This document shows positions 36,387-44,496 of a stretch of 64,000 nucleotides of DNA, one piece after another (positions within the stretch are counted from its first letter, which is position 1; each line of letters opens with the position of its first letter). Location: the NCBI RefSeq assembly GCF_000203975.2, contig NZ_AFCF02000006.1:186001-250000 (forward strand), written 5' to 3'. Below the pieces are notes generated by a model. That model worked only from the letters and a program-made list of their open reading frames with translations, was not told where the DNA came from and made no database searches. Made by a program: the position numbers and the translations under genes. Origin of the DNA: Leisingera sp. ANG1 (GTDB taxonomy: Bacteria; Pseudomonadota; Alphaproteobacteria; Rhodobacterales; Rhodobacteraceae).

Positions 36387-37049
36387 ATGCCCAAGACATT
36401 TCCAACCCCAAAACTGGTGATTTTTGATTGCGACGGAGTGCTGGTGGACAGCGAGCCGGCGTCGAACCAGGCGCTGATCGACAATTTGGCGTGCCACGGG
36501 CTGGCACTGACGATGGAACAGTCGATGGCGCACTTCGTTGGCTGTACCATGGCCGGAGTTATGGAGAAGGCCCGCGGACTGGGTGCAGATCTGCCAGACA
36601 GGTGGATTGATGAAGTCTACGCGGAAACCATTGCCCGTCTGAGGCAGGGCGTGCCGCTGACGCCAGGCATTCCAGAATTGCTGGCGCGGCTGGATGCGCA
36701 GGAGATACCAGTCTGTGTGGCTTCCAACGGCAGCGAGGAGAAAATGCGCGTTACCTTGGGCCAGAACGGTCTTTGGGGGCGCTTCCATCCGCACGCAATA
36801 TTCTCGGCGCATGCTTTGAGGGTCGCCAAGCCCGAACCGGGGCTGTTTCTGGCGGCAGCCAGCCATTTCGGAGTGCAAGCGCGCGACTGCCTGGTGATCG
36901 AGGACAGCTGCAACGGTGTGACCGCAGCCGTGCGTGCAGGCATGCGCTGTCTTGGATATGCGCCGCAGGACAGTGGCAGGAAACTGGCAGCATTGGGTGC
37001 AGAGGTGTTCCGCGACATGGCAGAGGTGCCTGCGCTTTTGTCGATCTGA
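36387..37049 (+). CDS. HAD family phosphatase / beta-phosphoglucomutase-like
   Basis: A 220-residue HAD hydrolase with cap domain. Motif I is 'VIFDCDGVLVDSE' (nucleophile Asp about residue 14), motif II 'VASNGSEEKM', motif III/IV 'AKPEPGLFLAAA' and 'CLVIEDSCNGVTAA'. Closest in style to the PGMB-like subgroup (e.g. GPH/YniC/CbbY-type), so a sugar or glycolate phosphate substrate is likely. The ATG at 36387 is preferred over a TTG at 36375. Confidence 0.9.
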   Translation: MPKTFPTPKLVIFDCDGVLVDSEPASNQALIDNLACHGLALTMEQSMAHFVGCTMAGVMEKARGLGADLPDRWIDEVYAETIARLRQGVPLTPGIPELLARLDAQEIPVCVASNGSEEKMRVTLGQNGLWGRFHPHAIFSAHALRVAKPEPGLFLAAASHFGVQARDCLVIEDSCNGVTAAVRAGMRCLGYAPQDSGRKLAALGAEVFRDMAEVPALLSI

Positions 37050-37073
37050 GGCCGTTGTGGTACTGTTCCGCGC

Positions 37074-37265
37074 ATGGAACAGACCTTGCGCCTACCGTTC
37101 CTGCGGTATTCAAAAGAAGCGGAAACGCAGAAACTGCCTGCGTCAAAACCGCTGCGGGCACCGCTGTTCATTCAGGATGCGGTGACACCGTTTGGCGATG
37201 GTACGTTATTGCTGGCGCTCTGGCGGTTTCAGGAAGCTGATGGGCAGGACGACGCAAAGTCCTGA
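37074..37265 (+). CDS. Possible 63-residue protein
   Basis: A 63-residue frame beginning ATG 25 bases after the HAD stop, same strand. No clear ribosome site and no recognised family; the product has a Leu-rich middle ('DGTLLLALWRFQEA') and an acidic end. Weak indirect support: this gap is the only convergent gap longer than about 130 bases without the repeat element, which would fit a coding role. It may be spurious. Confidence 0.3.
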   Translation: MEQTLRLPFLRYSKEAETQKLPASKPLRAPLFIQDAVTPFGDGTLLLALWRFQEADGQDDAKS

Positions 37266-37300
37266 CCGTATCCGTCCTGCACCTGGCTGAAAGAAATCCG

Positions 37301-37324
37301 GAGCACCGGGGGGCGGCCCCTGGT
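37301..37324 (-). terminator. Hairpin after map, possible terminator
   Basis: Around 37301-37324 GCACCGGGGGGCGG pairs with CCCCTGGTGC (outer arms GCACC/GGTGC, inner GGG/CCC). On the minus strand it is followed by TCCGGATTTCTTT after the map stop, a weak T-rich tail. Confidence 0.5.
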
Positions 37325-37337
37325 GCGTCTTGGCAGG

Positions 37338-38162
37338 TCAGCCGTAGGTCGGGTGAAATTTTCCGGCCGGCGACAGGGTGAAAATTTCGGCTCCGTCTGC
37401 GGTTACGCCGATCGAATGCTCGAACTGCGCCGACAGAGACTTGTCGCGGGTTACTGCAGTCCATTCATCCGCCAGGATCTTGGTTTCCGGGCGGCCCAGG
37501 TTGATCATTGGCTCGATGGTGAAGAACATGCCTTCCTCCAGCACCGGTCCGGTGCCGGGGCGGCCGTAGTGCAGCACATTGGGCGGGGCGTGGAACACTG
37601 TGCCCAGGCCATGGCCGCAGAAGTCGCGCACAACGCTCATACGCTGCGCCTCTGCATAGGTCTGGATCGCATGGCCGATGTCGCCGAAGGTGTTGCCGGG
37701 CTTCACGGCCTCAATCCCTTTCATCAGCGAATCGTGGGTGACCTGAATAAGCCGCTCCGCCTTACGGCTGAGCTTGCCTGCAACGAACATCCGCGAGGTG
37801 TCGCCGAACCAGCCGTCGACGATCACGGTCACGTCGATGTTCAGGATATCGCCGTCCTTCAGCTTCTTGTCGCCGGGGATGCCGTGGCAGACCACATGGT
37901 TCACCGAGATACAGCTGGCGTGCTGATAGCCCTTGTAGCCGATGGTAGCGGATTTGGCGCCCGCGTCTTCGACCATTTGGGTAATGAGACGGTCGATTTC
38001 GCCGGTGCTCTGGCCGGGGAACACATGGGCTGCGATATCGTCCAGAATGCGCGCGGCAAGCGCCCCCGCTTTGTGCATGCCGGCATAGTCGCCGGGTTCA
38101 TGAATGCGGATGCCGTCCTTGGTGGTGCGGCCGTCTTTCGATCTCATCGCGCAGAGCTCCAT
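37338..38162 (-). CDS. map: Type I methionine aminopeptidase
   Basis: A 274-residue enzyme removing the N-terminal methionine of new proteins. Metal-ligand motifs are visible: 'HGIPGDKKLKDGDILNIDVTVIVDGWFGDTSRMF' region (two Asp), 'CGHGLGTVFH' (His), 'FFTIEPMINLG' (Glu) and 'SAQFEHSIGV' (Glu). Type I without N-terminal zinc-finger extension. The ATG at 38162 is used; a second ATG five codons later is possible. Normal length. Confidence 0.95.
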   Translation of the reverse strand: MELCAMRSKDGRTTKDGIRIHEPGDYAGMHKAGALAARILDDIAAHVFPGQSTGEIDRLITQMVEDAGAKSATIGYKGYQHASCISVNHVVCHGIPGDKKLKDGDILNIDVTVIVDGWFGDTSRMFVAGKLSRKAERLIQVTHDSLMKGIEAVKPGNTFGDIGHAIQTYAEAQRMSVVRDFCGHGLGTVFHAPPNVLHYGRPGTGPVLEEGMFFTIEPMINLGRPETKILADEWTAVTRDKSLSAQFEHSIGVTADGAEIFTLSPAGKFHPTYG

Positions 38163-38291
38163 CACGTTTGTTGCGTAGCTATGTAAGGGGTTCCGGGCGA
38201 AAGGGCCAGACCGGGGGTGCGGGAACTTTTTCAGCAGCTATGCGTTTTCTCAGTTGAACCTTTACTTGGACAACGAGGGGAATGCAGCAGA

Positions 38292-39188
38292 ATGGACAGC
38301 GTCAATAGCCTTATGCAAACTGAAATTTACGACGGGAAGTCGCTGGCGGATCTGGTCACGCTGGAATTTCTGGCGCAGGCTTTGGGCAGTGTGGTGGCAG
38401 CAGTGGTCATTTTGCTGGCCGGCTTCATCGTTGCGGGCTGGGTCAAGCGGCGGATCGTGCAGCTGGGTGACAGCAATGCCAAGCTGGATGTGACTTTGTT
38501 CCATTTCCTGGGCAACCTGGCCCGCTACGTCATCCTTGCCTTTGCCGTGCTGTCTGTTCTGAACACCTTCGGCGTCAAGACCACGTCCATCGTTGCAGCG
38601 ATCGGTGCGGCTGGCCTTGCAATCGGTCTGGCCATGCAGGGCGCACTGTCCAATGTGGCGGCCGGCGTCATGATCATCCTTTTCCGCCCGTTCAAACTGG
38701 GTGATTTCATCGAAGTGGACGGCGAAATGGGCACGGTGCATGAAATCACTCTGAACAACACCGTGATTGCCAGCCTGTCCAACCTCAAGGTGATCATTCC
38801 CAATTCGGAAGTCTGGGGTAACACGATCACCAATTACTCGTCCTTCGACACACGCCGGGCTGAATGGGTTTTTGGGGTTGGCTACGGGGCGAACCTGGCA
38901 ACCGCCGAAAAGGCAATCAGGGATGCCATCATGGGTGACAGCCGGTCGCACAGCGATCCTGAGCCCTTCATCCAGGTGAATGCACTGAACAGCAGTTCGG
39001 TCGACTTTCTGGTGCGGGTCTGGGTCGATGCAGAGGAATACTTCCAGTACCAGGCCGACATGAAACGCAAGGTGAAGGAAGCACTGGATGCGGCTGGAGT
39101 CGACATTCCGTTCCCGACAAGGACCATCGTTCAGGCCGAAGCGGAACAGGAAGGCGGGAACGCGAAGCAAGTGGATCAGGCAGCCTGA
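38292..39188 (+). CDS. Small-conductance mechanosensitive channel (MscS family)
   Basis: A 298-residue MscS-type channel with three N-terminal membrane segments. The pore helix TM3 is typical: Gly/Ala-rich 'AAGLAIGLAMQGALSNVAAG' around residues 100-120. It is followed by the beta-domain 'FKLGDFIEVDGEMGTVHEITL' and the C-terminal cage 'FPTRTIV'. It releases solutes on hypo-osmotic shock. The ATG at 38292 is preferred over an upstream start. Confidence 0.93.
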   Translation: MDSVNSLMQTEIYDGKSLADLVTLEFLAQALGSVVAAVVILLAGFIVAGWVKRRIVQLGDSNAKLDVTLFHFLGNLARYVILAFAVLSVLNTFGVKTTSIVAAIGAAGLAIGLAMQGALSNVAAGVMIILFRPFKLGDFIEVDGEMGTVHEITLNNTVIASLSNLKVIIPNSEVWGNTITNYSSFDTRRAEWVFGVGYGANLATAEKAIRDAIMGDSRSHSDPEPFIQVNALNSSSVDFLVRVWVDAEEYFQYQADMKRKVKEALDAAGVDIPFPTRTIVQAEAEQEGGNAKQVDQAA

Positions 39189-39209
39189 GCGACCGCCCGG
39201 TCCGGGCCG

Positions 39210-39911
39210 TTACTCTCTTGAGAGCGGTCCGGCGACCTCAACACCCTGCGGGGTAATCCGGGTACCCAGAACCAGCTTCTCCACCCCGGCGGCATAGGCA
39301 CTGGCAAAGGCATCTGCGTAGGCAGGGTCGATATCGGCGGCCAGCTGGAAGCGTTCGCAGTCGGTGCGCTGCACCAGGTAGAGCATAACTGCCCGGTGGC
39401 CCTGTTCCACCATGTTTGCCAGCTCCCCCAGATGCTTGGTGCCGCGGGCGGTTACGCTATCGGGAAACTCGGCCAGGCCGGGCTGGCGCGACAAGGTCAC
39501 GCTTTTCACCTCGACATAGCAGTCGGGCAGGCCGTCCTGTTGCAGCAGGAAATCGATGCGGCTGTTTGCGCCGTATTTCACCTCGGCTCGCACAGTCTTG
39601 TAAGCGGCGAGCTCCGCAACCTCCCCAGCCTCCAGCGCGGCCCGCAGGGCGCGGTTGGGAACCGAGGTGTCGACGCCGGTGAAATGGCCGTCTGCGTGTT
39701 CCACCAGCCGCCAGCCGTATTTCAGCTTCTTCTTCGGATCGTCGTTGGGCTCCAGCCAGACCTTCATGCCCGGATCCGCCAGCCCCATCATGCTGCCGGG
39801 GTTGGCGCAATGGGCGGTGATTTCCTGCCCGTCTACCAGCCGGCAATCGGCGAGGAAGCGTTTGTAGCGGCGGATCAGGGTGGCGGGGATCAGGGGCTGG
39901 GCAAAGTTCAT
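39210..39911 (-). CDS. sfsA: SfsA family DNA/RNA nuclease-like protein
   Basis: A 233-residue SfsA protein, full length. Family signatures: N-terminal 'RRYKRFLADCRL', 'AHCANPGSMMGL', 'PNRALRAALEAGEV', 'RIDFLL', 'CYVEVKSVTL' (PD-(D/E)xK-like core) and 'AVMLYLVQR'. First described as a regulator of sugar fermentation in E. coli and now annotated as a nuclease; its role here is unknown. Convergent with the MscS gene, 21 bases apart. Confidence 0.94.
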   Translation of the reverse strand: MNFAQPLIPATLIRRYKRFLADCRLVDGQEITAHCANPGSMMGLADPGMKVWLEPNDDPKKKLKYGWRLVEHADGHFTGVDTSVPNRALRAALEAGEVAELAAYKTVRAEVKYGANSRIDFLLQQDGLPDCYVEVKSVTLSRQPGLAEFPDSVTARGTKHLGELANMVEQGHRAVMLYLVQRTDCERFQLAADIDPAYADAFASAYAAGVEKLVLGTRITPQGVEVAGPLSRE

Positions 39912-39949
39912 GCCAGATGACTATCCCAGCCCCGCCCGGCGGCAAAGCC

Positions 39950-40705
39950 CTAGTTGCGGCCGGCCATGACGCCGCCGTCGACATCCCAGATGGCGCCGGT
40001 CACCCATGCAGTCTGATTTGACAGCAGGTGCACCACGGTTGCGGCTATGTCAGCCGGGCGGCCAACGCGTCCAATCGGGTGGAAGGTGTCAAAGCCGCTG
40101 GTCAGTGCGTCCTCGATCTGTGCGGGGGGTATGAATGCGCCGTAGATCGGAGTGACCACCACCGCAGGGGCCACCGCGTTCACCCGGATGCCATGGTCTG
40201 CCAGCTCCATCGCCAGGTGCTGAGTCAGGGCGTGCAAGCCCGCCTTGGCCATGGAGTAGGCTGAGCTGGGGGTCGCCTTGATCGCTTGTTTTGCCCACAT
40301 CGAGCCGATGTTGACAATGGCGCCGCCGCCGTTGCGTGACATGTTGGTTGCGGCGGCTTGTGTCAGAAAGAAGGTGGCGCGGTTCAGGCCCATGTAACGG
40401 TCATAATCTTCGGGGCCATGCTCCAAAAATGGTTTTGGGGCAAAGACACCGGCGGCGTTGACCAGTTTGCTGATATGGTTGCTGCCGGCCTTAAGCTCGT
40501 CTGCCAGCGTCTGAACGGCTGCGAAGTCCATCAGATCAACTTTCCGGACTTCTGCGAGGGAGCCAAGTTCTGCTTTGGCAGCTTCTAACTTGGCAGCAGA
40601 CGAACCCAAGAGGGTGACATGATGTCCCTCCTCTACCAGCTGGCGGGCAGTTTCCAGACCCATTCCCGACGATCCGCCGATGATCAATGCGGTCTCAGTA
40701 CTCAT
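39950..40705 (-). CDS. SDR family oxidoreductase
   Basis: A 251-residue classical short-chain dehydrogenase. NAD(P)-binding 'IIGGSSGMGLETA' (about residues 7-19), 'NAAGVFA' and the catalytic 'SSAYSMAKAGL' (Tyr-x3-Lys, about 152-156), with the Ser of 'NIGSMW' upstream. Reaction unknown. Divergent from a TetR regulator across two related operator-like repeats, so it is likely the regulator's target. Confidence 0.92.
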   Translation of the reverse strand: MSTETALIIGGSSGMGLETARQLVEEGHHVTLLGSSAAKLEAAKAELGSLAEVRKVDLMDFAAVQTLADELKAGSNHISKLVNAAGVFAPKPFLEHGPEDYDRYMGLNRATFFLTQAAATNMSRNGGGAIVNIGSMWAKQAIKATPSSAYSMAKAGLHALTQHLAMELADHGIRVNAVAPAVVVTPIYGAFIPPAQIEDALTSGFDTFHPIGRVGRPADIAATVVHLLSNQTAWVTGAIWDVDGGVMAGRN

Positions 40706-40715
40706 TGTGATTCTC

Positions 40716-40788
40716 CTATCTATCAGTAGGTAGATAGATGTGAGTTGTGCTCCATTCCGTCAAGACCTATCTGTAGGTAGGTAGATGA
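40716..40788. promoter_or_regulatory. Paired TetR-type operators between SDR and TetR genes
   Basis: Site 1: CTATCTA (40716-40722) and TAGATAG (40731-40737) form 7-base inverted arms. Site 2 (40767-40786, CTATCTG...TAGGTAGGTAGATG) repeats the same words in direct orientation (TAGGTAG-TAGATG occurs in both). Site 2 overlaps the first possible TetR ATG (40785), supporting the second ATG (40803) as the real start. Confidence 0.75.
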
Positions 40789-40802
40789 GCGAGGGGTTGA
40801 GC

Positions 40803-41339
40803 ATGGCAAAGCCGGACACAGCGGAACGCATCCTGGACATTGCGGAGAAGGCCGCGCGCACAGGTGGCTACAACGCCTTCAGCTTCCGTGAAATCGCTGC
40901 GGAAATCGGTATCAAATCAGCCTCTGTCCACTATCATTTTCCAACCAAGGATGCCTTGGGGGAGGCTCTGGCTGAACGCTATTCTGACAACTTTTTCATA
41001 GCCTTGGGTGATCCCCAGGGGGCGGAGCCTGCGGAGTTGCTCAAGCGCTATGTTGCAGCGTATGGCACGGCTCTGAAACAGGACGGGCTGATGTGCCTGT
41101 GCGGTGTTTTCGGGGCCGAGATTGCCGATTTGCCGCCGCCGGTCGCAAGCGCGACCCGGGCATTTTTCGCCCGCAACCTGGAATGGCTGGGGCAGGTTTA
41201 CCAGCGACAAGGGTTGCAGCGGGATGCAGCGGACCGGGCTGCGGCACATATGATTGCCACGCTGGAAGGCGCGATGATTCTGGCCCGTGCCATGGAGGAT
41301 GCGGCGCTGTTCGACGCTGCGGTTGCGAGGCTTTCCTAG
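40803..41339 (+). CDS. TetR family transcriptional regulator
   Basis: A 178-residue TetR repressor: helix-turn-helix 'GYNAFSFREIAAEIGIKSASVHYHFPTKDALGEAL' (about residues 20-55) and a helical C-terminal sensor domain, close to the YxaF/LmrA-type group. Start taken at the ATG at 40803 with GAGGGG upstream (40790-40795), because the earlier ATG (40785) lies inside an operator repeat. Likely represses itself and the divergent SDR gene. Confidence 0.9.
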   Translation: MAKPDTAERILDIAEKAARTGGYNAFSFREIAAEIGIKSASVHYHFPTKDALGEALAERYSDNFFIALGDPQGAEPAELLKRYVAAYGTALKQDGLMCLCGVFGAEIADLPPPVASATRAFFARNLEWLGQVYQRQGLQRDAADRAAAHMIATLEGAMILARAMEDAALFDAAVARLS

Positions 41340-41403
41340 TCGCTTTGGCCCTTGTGCCGCTCTGCTGGCGGAGTATTTTTGCACTCAGCCAAGGGAGATG
41401 CTC

Positions 41404-42135
41404 ATGCCTGCAACGCCGAACCCAACTGCCGCCATGCTGGTTATCGGCGATGAGATCCTGTCCGGCCGCACCCGCGATGCCAATATGCATTACCTGGCGG
41501 GAGAGCTGACCAAACATGGCATCGATCTGAAGGAAGTGCGGGTGGTGAGCGACGATGAGGCGGCGATCATTGCCGCGGTGCGGGCGCTGTCACGCGCTTT
41601 TGACCATGTGTTCACCAGCGGCGGTATCGGGCCGACCCATGATGACATTACCGCCGATTGCATTGCCAAGGCGTTTGAAGCGCATCTGGATGTGCGCGAC
41701 GATGCCCGCGCGATCCTGCAGGCGCATTACGATACCCAAGGGCTGGAGATGAACGCGGCGCGGCTGCGGATGGCCCGCATTCCGGACGGTGCGGTGCTGA
41801 TTGACAACCCTGTCTCGGCGGCGCCCGGATTCACCATCGGCAATGTGCATGTGATGGCCGGTGTGCCGATGATCTTTCAGGCAATGGTGGCAAGCGTGAT
41901 GCCGACCCTGACCGGCGGCCGGCCGATGCTGTCGCAGACCTTGCGGGTGCTGCGCGGAGAGGGCGAAATCGCGGCTCCGCTGCGCTCTCTGGCAGAGGCC
42001 TATAGCGATCTATCGGTGGGCTGCTACCCGTTCCAGAAGGACGGCGCGTTCGGCGCCAATGTCGTGATCCGCGGCACTGACGGCGCACGTGTCGATGCGG
42101 CGATGACCGAACTGGCAAAGGAGCTGGAGCAGTGA
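41404..42135 (+). CDS. CinA-like molybdopterin-binding domain protein
   Basis: A 243-residue stand-alone MoCF/CinA N-terminal-type protein ('AMLVIGDEILSGRTRDANMHYLAGEL', 'VFTSGGIGPTHDDITADCIA', 'MAGVPMIFQAMV'). It lacks the CinA C-terminal deamidase domain, as usual for this roseobacter version. It may bind pterin or be an ADP-ribose/FAD pyrophosphatase-like enzyme, judging from the family. The second ATG is preferred, 6 bases after AAGGGAG. Coupled by GTGA to a GNAT gene. Confidence 0.9.
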   Translation: MPATPNPTAAMLVIGDEILSGRTRDANMHYLAGELTKHGIDLKEVRVVSDDEAAIIAAVRALSRAFDHVFTSGGIGPTHDDITADCIAKAFEAHLDVRDDARAILQAHYDTQGLEMNAARLRMARIPDGAVLIDNPVSAAPGFTIGNVHVMAGVPMIFQAMVASVMPTLTGGRPMLSQTLRVLRGEGEIAAPLRSLAEAYSDLSVGCYPFQKDGAFGANVVIRGTDGARVDAAMTELAKELEQ

Positions 42136-42857
42136 CCACCGATCCCCGTTACTATGGCGTGACCGAGGCGACATGGCCGCCGGCATCGCTGCGCGAACTT
42201 GGGCCTGTCACCCTGCGCGAAGGGCAGGGCGGCGGCAGCCGTGTGTCGGCAACGACGGTGAACGGTGCAGCGTCTGACGTGGAGATTGCAGCGGCTGAGG
42301 ACGCGATGCGCGCTATGGGTCAGGACTGCCTGTTCATGATCCGCGACGGTGAGACAGAGCTGGACGCGCAGCTGGAGGCGCGCGGCTATGCGGTGAAGGA
42401 TCCGGTTAACCTGTGGGCCTGCCCGGCGGAGCGGCTGACAGATATCCCGGTGCCCCGTGTTACCGCCTTTTGCGTCTGGGAACCGCTGGCGATCCAGCGC
42501 GAGATCTGGGTGCAAGGGGGCATCGGGCCGGAGCGGCTGGCGGTGATGCAGCGGGTGCAAGGTCCGAAAACCGGGCTGCTGGGCCGCCACAAGGACAAAC
42601 CGGCGGGCGCAGGGTTCGTTGCCATTCACGACGGGGTGGCGATGGTTCACGCGCTGGAAATCCTGCCGCATCAACGCCGCGCCGGCATGGGCGCCTGGAT
42701 GATGCGTCAGGCCGCCTTCTGGGCTCTTGAAAACGGCGCCAGCGAACTGGCGGTGCTCTGTACGAAACGTAACGAGGGTGCAAACGGGCTTTACGCTTCC
42801 CTCGGCATGGACTGTGTTGGACAGTACCACTACCGGATTTTGCAACAAGGCGATTGA
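42132..42857 (+). CDS. GNAT family N-acetyltransferase
   Basis: A 241-residue acetyltransferase. The acetyl-CoA motif is in the C-terminal half: 'ALEILPHQRRAGMGAWMMRQAAFWALENGA' (R/Q-x-x-G-x-G type), followed by the 'NEGANGLYASLGM' segment near the end. The N-terminal half is a second, degenerate GNAT-like fold. Substrate unknown. GTG start overlapping the CinA-like stop; its own stop overlaps a TTG of the next gene, so the three genes form one operon. Confidence 0.9.
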   Translation: MTTDPRYYGVTEATWPPASLRELGPVTLREGQGGGSRVSATTVNGAASDVEIAAAEDAMRAMGQDCLFMIRDGETELDAQLEARGYAVKDPVNLWACPAERLTDIPVPRVTAFCVWEPLAIQREIWVQGGIGPERLAVMQRVQGPKTGLLGRHKDKPAGAGFVAIHDGVAMVHALEILPHQRRAGMGAWMMRQAAFWALENGASELAVLCTKRNEGANGLYASLGMDCVGQYHYRILQQGD

Positions 42858-42862
42858 CCGCG

Positions 42863-43435
42863 ATGAGTGACCAGACCCAGCCCACAGCCCTCGACCTGCC
42901 GATAATGGACCCGCTGCCGCCGGAGACGCAGAAATATTTCGATATCTGCGTCGAAAAACTGGGCTTTGTGCCGAATGTGCTGAAGGCAAATGCCTTTGAT
43001 ATCGCCAAGCTCAACGCCTTCACCGCCATGTACAACGATTTGATGCTGGCGGACAGCGGCCTGAGCAAGCTGGAGCGGGAGATGATTGCGGTGGTGGTCT
43101 CTGCGATCAACCGCTGCTTCTATTGCCTAGTGGCCCATGGCGCTGCCGTGCGGCAGTTGTCCGGCGATCCGCAGCTGGGCGAGATGCTGGTGATGAACTA
43201 CCGGGTGGCGCCGCTGGATGCGCGCCAGCGGGCGATGCTGGATTTTGCGGCCAGGATGACGACGGCGAGCGCGGAGATCGAGGAGGCGGACCGCCAGACC
43301 CTGCGGGATGCGGGATTTAGCGACCGGGATATCTGGGATATCGCCAATGTCGCGGGCTTTTTCAACATGTCGAACCGGGTGGCCAGTGCTACCGCGATGG
43401 CGCCCAATTCGGAATATCACAGCCAGTGCCGTTAA
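42863..43435 (+). CDS. AhpD-like peroxidase-related enzyme
   Basis: A 190-residue all-helical carboxymuconolactone-decarboxylase/AhpD-family protein of the 'peroxidase-related enzyme' type. The redox motif C-x-x-C with downstream His is 'NRCFYCLVAHGAAV' (about residues 86-95). 'VPNVLKANAFDIAKL' and 'GFFNMSNRVASAT' are also typical. Probable antioxidant disulfide reductase activity. The ATG at 42863 is preferred over an overlapping TTG. Ends overlapping the OmpA-type gene's GTG start. Confidence 0.92.
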   Translation: MSDQTQPTALDLPIMDPLPPETQKYFDICVEKLGFVPNVLKANAFDIAKLNAFTAMYNDLMLADSGLSKLEREMIAVVVSAINRCFYCLVAHGAAVRQLSGDPQLGEMLVMNYRVAPLDARQRAMLDFAARMTTASAEIEEADRQTLRDAGFSDRDIWDIANVAGFFNMSNRVASATAMAPNSEYHSQCR

Positions 43436-44349
43436 GACGTCTGATTGCAGCGGCGGCAGCAGCGTTCCTGCCCGGAATTCTGAATGCGGCGGAACTCACC
43501 TTGCCCGCTGATGCGACTGCCATTTCTGAACGGGCGACTGCGCTTGGCGTCTATCAGCTGCCCATTGGCCCGGAAGACGCGGACAAGGTGCCTTCGGAGC
43601 GGTTCGAGGGGCAGATTACCCGCCGGACCTGGCGCGTGGAAGGCAGCGGCACGGTGCTGCAGATCCTGGCGCCGCTGCGGGAGCAGCTGGTGGAGCAGGG
43701 TTATGAAGTGCGGCTAGACTGCGCGGCGCGTGATTGCGGCGGTTTTGGCTTCCGGTTCGGGATCGAAGTGGTGCCAACGCCGGATATGATGGTGGATATT
43801 TCCCGTTTTCACTTCCTGTCGGCCGCCAAGGGAAGAGAAGCGGTTTCTGTTCTCGTGTCGCGGGCAGGCGGTGCGGCCTTTGTTCAAATGATCAGTGTGC
43901 GGCCGCCGGACGCAGTGCCAGTCCTATCGAAACCCGTGGTCCAAGCGCCGGCGGAACCGGATCCGGTGCGGCCGGTAGAATTGGCCAAGGTGCTGGAAGT
44001 GCGCGGCCATGCGGTGCTGACAGATCTGGTATTCGAGAGCGGTTCTACCCGTCTGCGCGAGGGGCAGTATGGCAGCCTGAAGGAATTGGCTGGCTATCTG
44101 GCCGCGAATCCGCAGCATCGGCTGCTGCTGGTGGGCCATACTGACTCGGTGGGCTCGCTGGCGCAAAACACCCGCATTTCCGAACGCCGGGCGCAGTCTG
44201 TGAAAGAGCGGCTGGTTGAGGCCTATGAGGCTGATGGAACGCGCATTGACGTGGCTGGTGCCGGATATCTGGCCCCCATCGCCAGCAATCTGGTCCCGGA
44301 GGGTCGAGAGGCCAACCGGCGGGTGGAGGCTGTCCTTCTCGCCAATTGA
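43426..44349 (+). CDS. OmpA-domain envelope protein
   Basis: A 307-residue secreted protein starting with GTG inside the previous gene. Signal peptide about residues 1-21. The N-terminal 170 residues are of unknown type; the C-terminal OmpA/MotB peptidoglycan-binding domain (about 195-305) has 'LLLVGHTDSVGSLAQNTRISERRAQSVKERL' and the final 'NRRVEAVLL'. It probably tethers the outer membrane or periplasmic partners to peptidoglycan. Confidence 0.9.
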   Translation: MPLRRLIAAAAAAFLPGILNAAELTLPADATAISERATALGVYQLPIGPEDADKVPSERFEGQITRRTWRVEGSGTVLQILAPLREQLVEQGYEVRLDCAARDCGGFGFRFGIEVVPTPDMMVDISRFHFLSAAKGREAVSVLVSRAGGAAFVQMISVRPPDAVPVLSKPVVQAPAEPDPVRPVELAKVLEVRGHAVLTDLVFESGSTRLREGQYGSLKELAGYLAANPQHRLLLVGHTDSVGSLAQNTRISERRAQSVKERLVEAYEADGTRIDVAGAGYLAPIASNLVPEGREANRRVEAVLLAN

Positions 44350-44375
44350 GCGCCGGTACCCTGAACGCTGCTATT

Positions 44376-44438
44376 CACTCCCGCCCCCGCAGGTGTCTTA
44401 GTGATTGCAAGCCTTCTTGGAGGGGGCAGGCTTGGCGC
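44376..44438 (-). repeat. Convergent-gap repeat, copy E
   Basis: Read on the minus strand: GCGCCAAGCC...CCCTCCAA (44438-44417), a 31-base middle whose AGGCTTG can pair with the CAAGCCT inside the 5' block, then GGCGGGAGTG (44385-44376). Between the convergent OmpA-type and GlxA-type genes. The 3' block GGCGGGAGTG is identical to that of copy H. Confidence 0.6.
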
Positions 44439-44496
44439 AGATTTTCTGCACCGGCGGCTGGCAGAACGGTTGCAATGAGGATTGTCCAGGTGGGCC

